A stretch of 64,000 bases of DNA from Novosphingobium sp. G106 (lineage in GTDB: Bacteria; Pseudomonadota; Alphaproteobacteria; Sphingomonadales; Sphingomonadaceae), in contig NZ_JAHOOZ010000002.1 of assembly GCF_019075875.1 (NCBI RefSeq), positions 1 through 64,000 on the forward strand, read 5' to 3'. Both the position numbers and the translations under genes were made by a program. Positions 62,401 to 64,000 of this stretch are shown one piece after another. The notes beneath the pieces were generated by a model that saw only the letters and a list, made by a program, of their open reading frames with translations, was not told the origin of the DNA and did no database searches. Within the stretch, counting starts at the first letter, position 1. Each line of letters opens with the position of its first letter.

Positions 62401-63294
62401 ATGACCACCACCGCACCCCGGACCGTGTTTGTGACGCGCGAGACCGACTACGAGCTTCTGCTCGCGCGGCACGCCACGCGCGAGCAGGCTCGTTTCTATC
62501 TCGAGACGCGCGGGCAGAGGCTGGCTGATCTCGAGACACGCCACGCACAGTTCCAAGCCGTGCTGCGCCAGGCGCGCGACTCCGCGCCCGCCGATTGGCG
62601 GCAGGCACTGGTGCGCCGCGCCGACCTCGACCGCTTCCTGTTCGCGCCCGAGGATGTGATCGTTGCGGTCGGCCAGGATGGATTGATTGCAAACGTGGCC
62701 AAATACGTAAGCGGGCAGCCGGTGCTTGGAGTGAACCCGGCACCGGATCTTTACGACGGCGTTCTGGTCCGGGTGCCGCTCGATAAATTGAACGCGGCTC
62801 TACGGGCCTCTCACCACGGCGAGATCGCGATCGAACAGCGGACAATGGTCGAGGCCGTGCTCGACACTGGCGAAAAGCTTGTCGCGCTCAACGAGTTGTT
62901 CGTCGGTCACCGCAGCCATCAATCGGCGCGTTATCGCATCTCGATTGGTGATAGCGCCGAGAACCATTCGTCGAGCGGGCTGATCGTCGCTTCCGGCACA
63001 GGTGCGACCGGTTGGGCCCGGTCGATCATGGAAGCCACTAGCAATTCGATCCTGCTTTCGCCGCACGAGCATGCAGTTGCCTATTTCGTTCGCGAACCAT
63101 TCCCGAGCGTGGCCACCGCTACCACCCTCCGCGCCGGCAAACTCGATGGGACACCGCTCAGCATCACTTCGCATATGAACGAAGGAGGAGTCATCTTCGC
63201 CGATGGCATCGAGCAGGACTATCTTGCGTTCGACTGGGGTCGGCAGGTGTCGCTGCAGCCATCTAGTCGTATGTTGAGGCTGGTAACTGCTTAG
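62401..63294 (+). CDS. NAD-kinase-like protein with altered GGDG motif
   Basis: The 297-residue protein shows the NAD kinase layout: an active-site loop IVAVGQDGLIANVAKYVSGQ, then PVLGVNPAPDLYDGVLVRVP, then LVALNELFVGHRSHQSARYR, then SSGLIVASGTGATGWARSI. The usual GGDG reads GQDG, and the substrate-binding NE and SGTGAT segments are retained. It may phosphorylate NAD or another nucleotide, or be a binding protein. The start is 12 bp after the SPFH stop, so they are co-transcribed. Confidence 0.82.
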   Translation: MTTTAPRTVFVTRETDYELLLARHATREQARFYLETRGQRLADLETRHAQFQAVLRQARDSAPADWRQALVRRADLDRFLFAPEDVIVAVGQDGLIANVAKYVSGQPVLGVNPAPDLYDGVLVRVPLDKLNAALRASHHGEIAIEQRTMVEAVLDTGEKLVALNELFVGHRSHQSARYRISIGDSAENHSSSGLIVASGTGATGWARSIMEATSNSILLSPHEHAVAYFVREPFPSVATATTLRAGKLDGTPLSITSHMNEGGVIFADGIEQDYLAFDWGRQVSLQPSSRMLRLVTA

Positions 63295-63602
63295 CAGTTT
63301 CGCCCACAGGCCGATCAAAATTATTGCGTCACACGCCGAAGCGGCGAATGCCCGTTTTGGCGGTCATCCATCCTTGCAAATCAGGAATCCACTTCCAGAT
63401 TTTTAAGGATACGGAGCCTGTGCCGGGATGAGTAATGCGACTTTGGACCGATGTCGCTGAGGTTCGACCTTGGGGACTGTCCGGACTCAGGAATGAAAAC
63501 CCAGGAACCGGACGTTCAGCTGACTGGTTGAAGCGCTTGAACGTTGGATCAGTTCGGTCAGCAATGCCGTCAATGTATCGGCGGCAGGTAATCGACCGAG
63601 CT
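63295..63602. other. Intergenic region with no recognised gene
   Basis: This gap lies between the stop of the NAD-kinase-like gene and the 3' end of the minus-strand hypothetical gene. No frame or terminator stands out. Confidence 0.35.
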
Positions 63603-63965
63603 TCAGCCCAGATCGCTGGACATGTAGTTCGCGAGGGCACCCCATCCCTCCGGGCTATCGAGCAGGCCGGACATCCAGGCGGGGCAGTTGCACAGCGACC
63701 ACCACACATCGTCGAGAGGATGATCCAGCAGGCCGGCAACTTCGCGGACGAGTGCCACCGCCGCAGCGCTGTCATCTCGGGACATCTGGCCCTCACCGAT
63801 GACGGTAGGCTGCGGTGGGGGATCGGGATGCGCGAGGTCGGTCATCGAAGGACATCCATCTAGGACAATAGGGCCAATAGCGACGTTAGCGAGTATCGAG
63901 GCTATGCCGGGAGGCGGCGATGGCATACCGGCCAGCGGGGTATTCAGATCAACCTCATCAGCCAA
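63603..63965 (-). CDS. Hypothetical protein, start uncertain
   Basis: The reading IASILANVAIGPIVLDGCPS, then AAAVALVREVAGLLDHPLDD, then VWWSLCNCPAWMSGLLDSPE has protein-like composition, with Trp and Cys clusters. The frame opens with a TTG at 63965. Internal ATGs near 63926 and 63844 are alternatives, since no clear ribosome-binding site was seen. No family is known. Confidence 0.45.
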   Translation of the reverse strand: MADEVDLNTPLAGMPSPPPGIASILANVAIGPIVLDGCPSMTDLAHPDPPPQPTVIGEGQMSRDDSAAAVALVREVAGLLDHPLDDVWWSLCNCPAWMSGLLDSPEGWGALANYMSSDLG

Positions 63966-64000
63966 AGCATTATACCGGGAGATTCGAAAGGCTCACCCAA

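Noticed and set aside
1..64000. CRISPR array or Cas genes
   Set aside because: No regularly spaced repeat-spacer pattern was found; the iterons have no unique spacers of constant length and no cas genes are present.

Overview
This window is high-GC alphaproteobacterial DNA, most like a sphingomonad (Sphingomonas, Sphingobium, Novosphingobium group). Grounds: a TonB receptor paired with a sulfatase, an alternative complex III/caa3 respiratory cluster beside a PQQ glucose dehydrogenase, and a ParA-ParB-RepA(RPA) module with iterons as found on sphingomonad plasmids. The rep/par module and nearby iteron array point to a large plasmid or chromid, or to plasmid DNA integrated in a chromosome. A tRNA-Leu(UAA) gene at 34.5 kb fits a chromid or chromosome better than a small plasmid.

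Layout. 0-5 kb: a decayed IS21 element with a 6-bp target duplication, a transaldolase 3' fragment, an IS110 remnant and small hypotheticals. 5-16 kb: two hypotheticals, a LysR regulator divergent from a sulfatase and TonB receptor, a TetR gene cut by an IS3 end, and a tyrosine recombinase divergent from a DNA-binding-like protein. 16.8-21.3 kb: iterons, repA, parB and parA. 22.9-28 kb: a response regulator, NYN-nuclease and MFS fragments, a MerR regulator, a ClC transporter divergent from a MarR regulator, and small envelope proteins. 28.2-30.4 kb: a 2,192-bp transposon bounded by 11-bp inverted repeats and a 5-bp target duplication; it splits a MerR gene and carries a transposase-like protein plus a DUF1778/GNAT toxin-antitoxin pair. 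30.4-34.4 kb: a graveyard of truncated genes (cyclic-nucleotide phosphodiesterase, PAP2 phosphatase, MATE, esterase, IS110, HAD) around a type II NADH dehydrogenase. 34.4-36 kb: tRNA-Leu and an oxidoreductase. 36.2-36.4 kb: a self-contained unit for a 27-residue peptide. 36.5-48.1 kb: one tightly overlapped operon actABCDEF-orf-sco-coxBACD. 48.5-50.9 kb: glucose dehydrogenase. 51-56.3 kb: a broken LysR gene divergent from a membrane protein, peroxiredoxin, superoxide dismutase, sulfite/nitrite reductase hemoprotein and DUF934 protein. 58.6 kb: O-acetylhomoserine sulfhydrylase. 60.7-63.3 kb: a three-gene operon of a NrtR-like NUDIX regulator, an SPFH protein and a NAD-kinase-like protein.

How it fits together. 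Glucose dehydrogenase and NDH-2 would feed quinol to alternative complex III, which passes electrons to an A2-type caa3 oxidase. Sulfatase, sulfite reductase and O-acetylhomoserine sulfhydrylase form a loose sulfur-acquisition theme, with peroxiredoxin and superoxide dismutase beside it. A 15-bp MarR-type palindrome stands upstream of the ClC/MarR pair, a small membrane protein and the respiratory operon, suggesting one regulator spans these loci.

Many genes outside the respiratory block are split by single-base indels, usually in homopolymers, while the 14 kb from 36.5 to 50.9 kb contains none. Some may be sequencing errors, but genuine nonsense codons and target duplications show that real decay also occurred. 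All family assignments come from reading translated sequence and recalled motifs; no database search was run.
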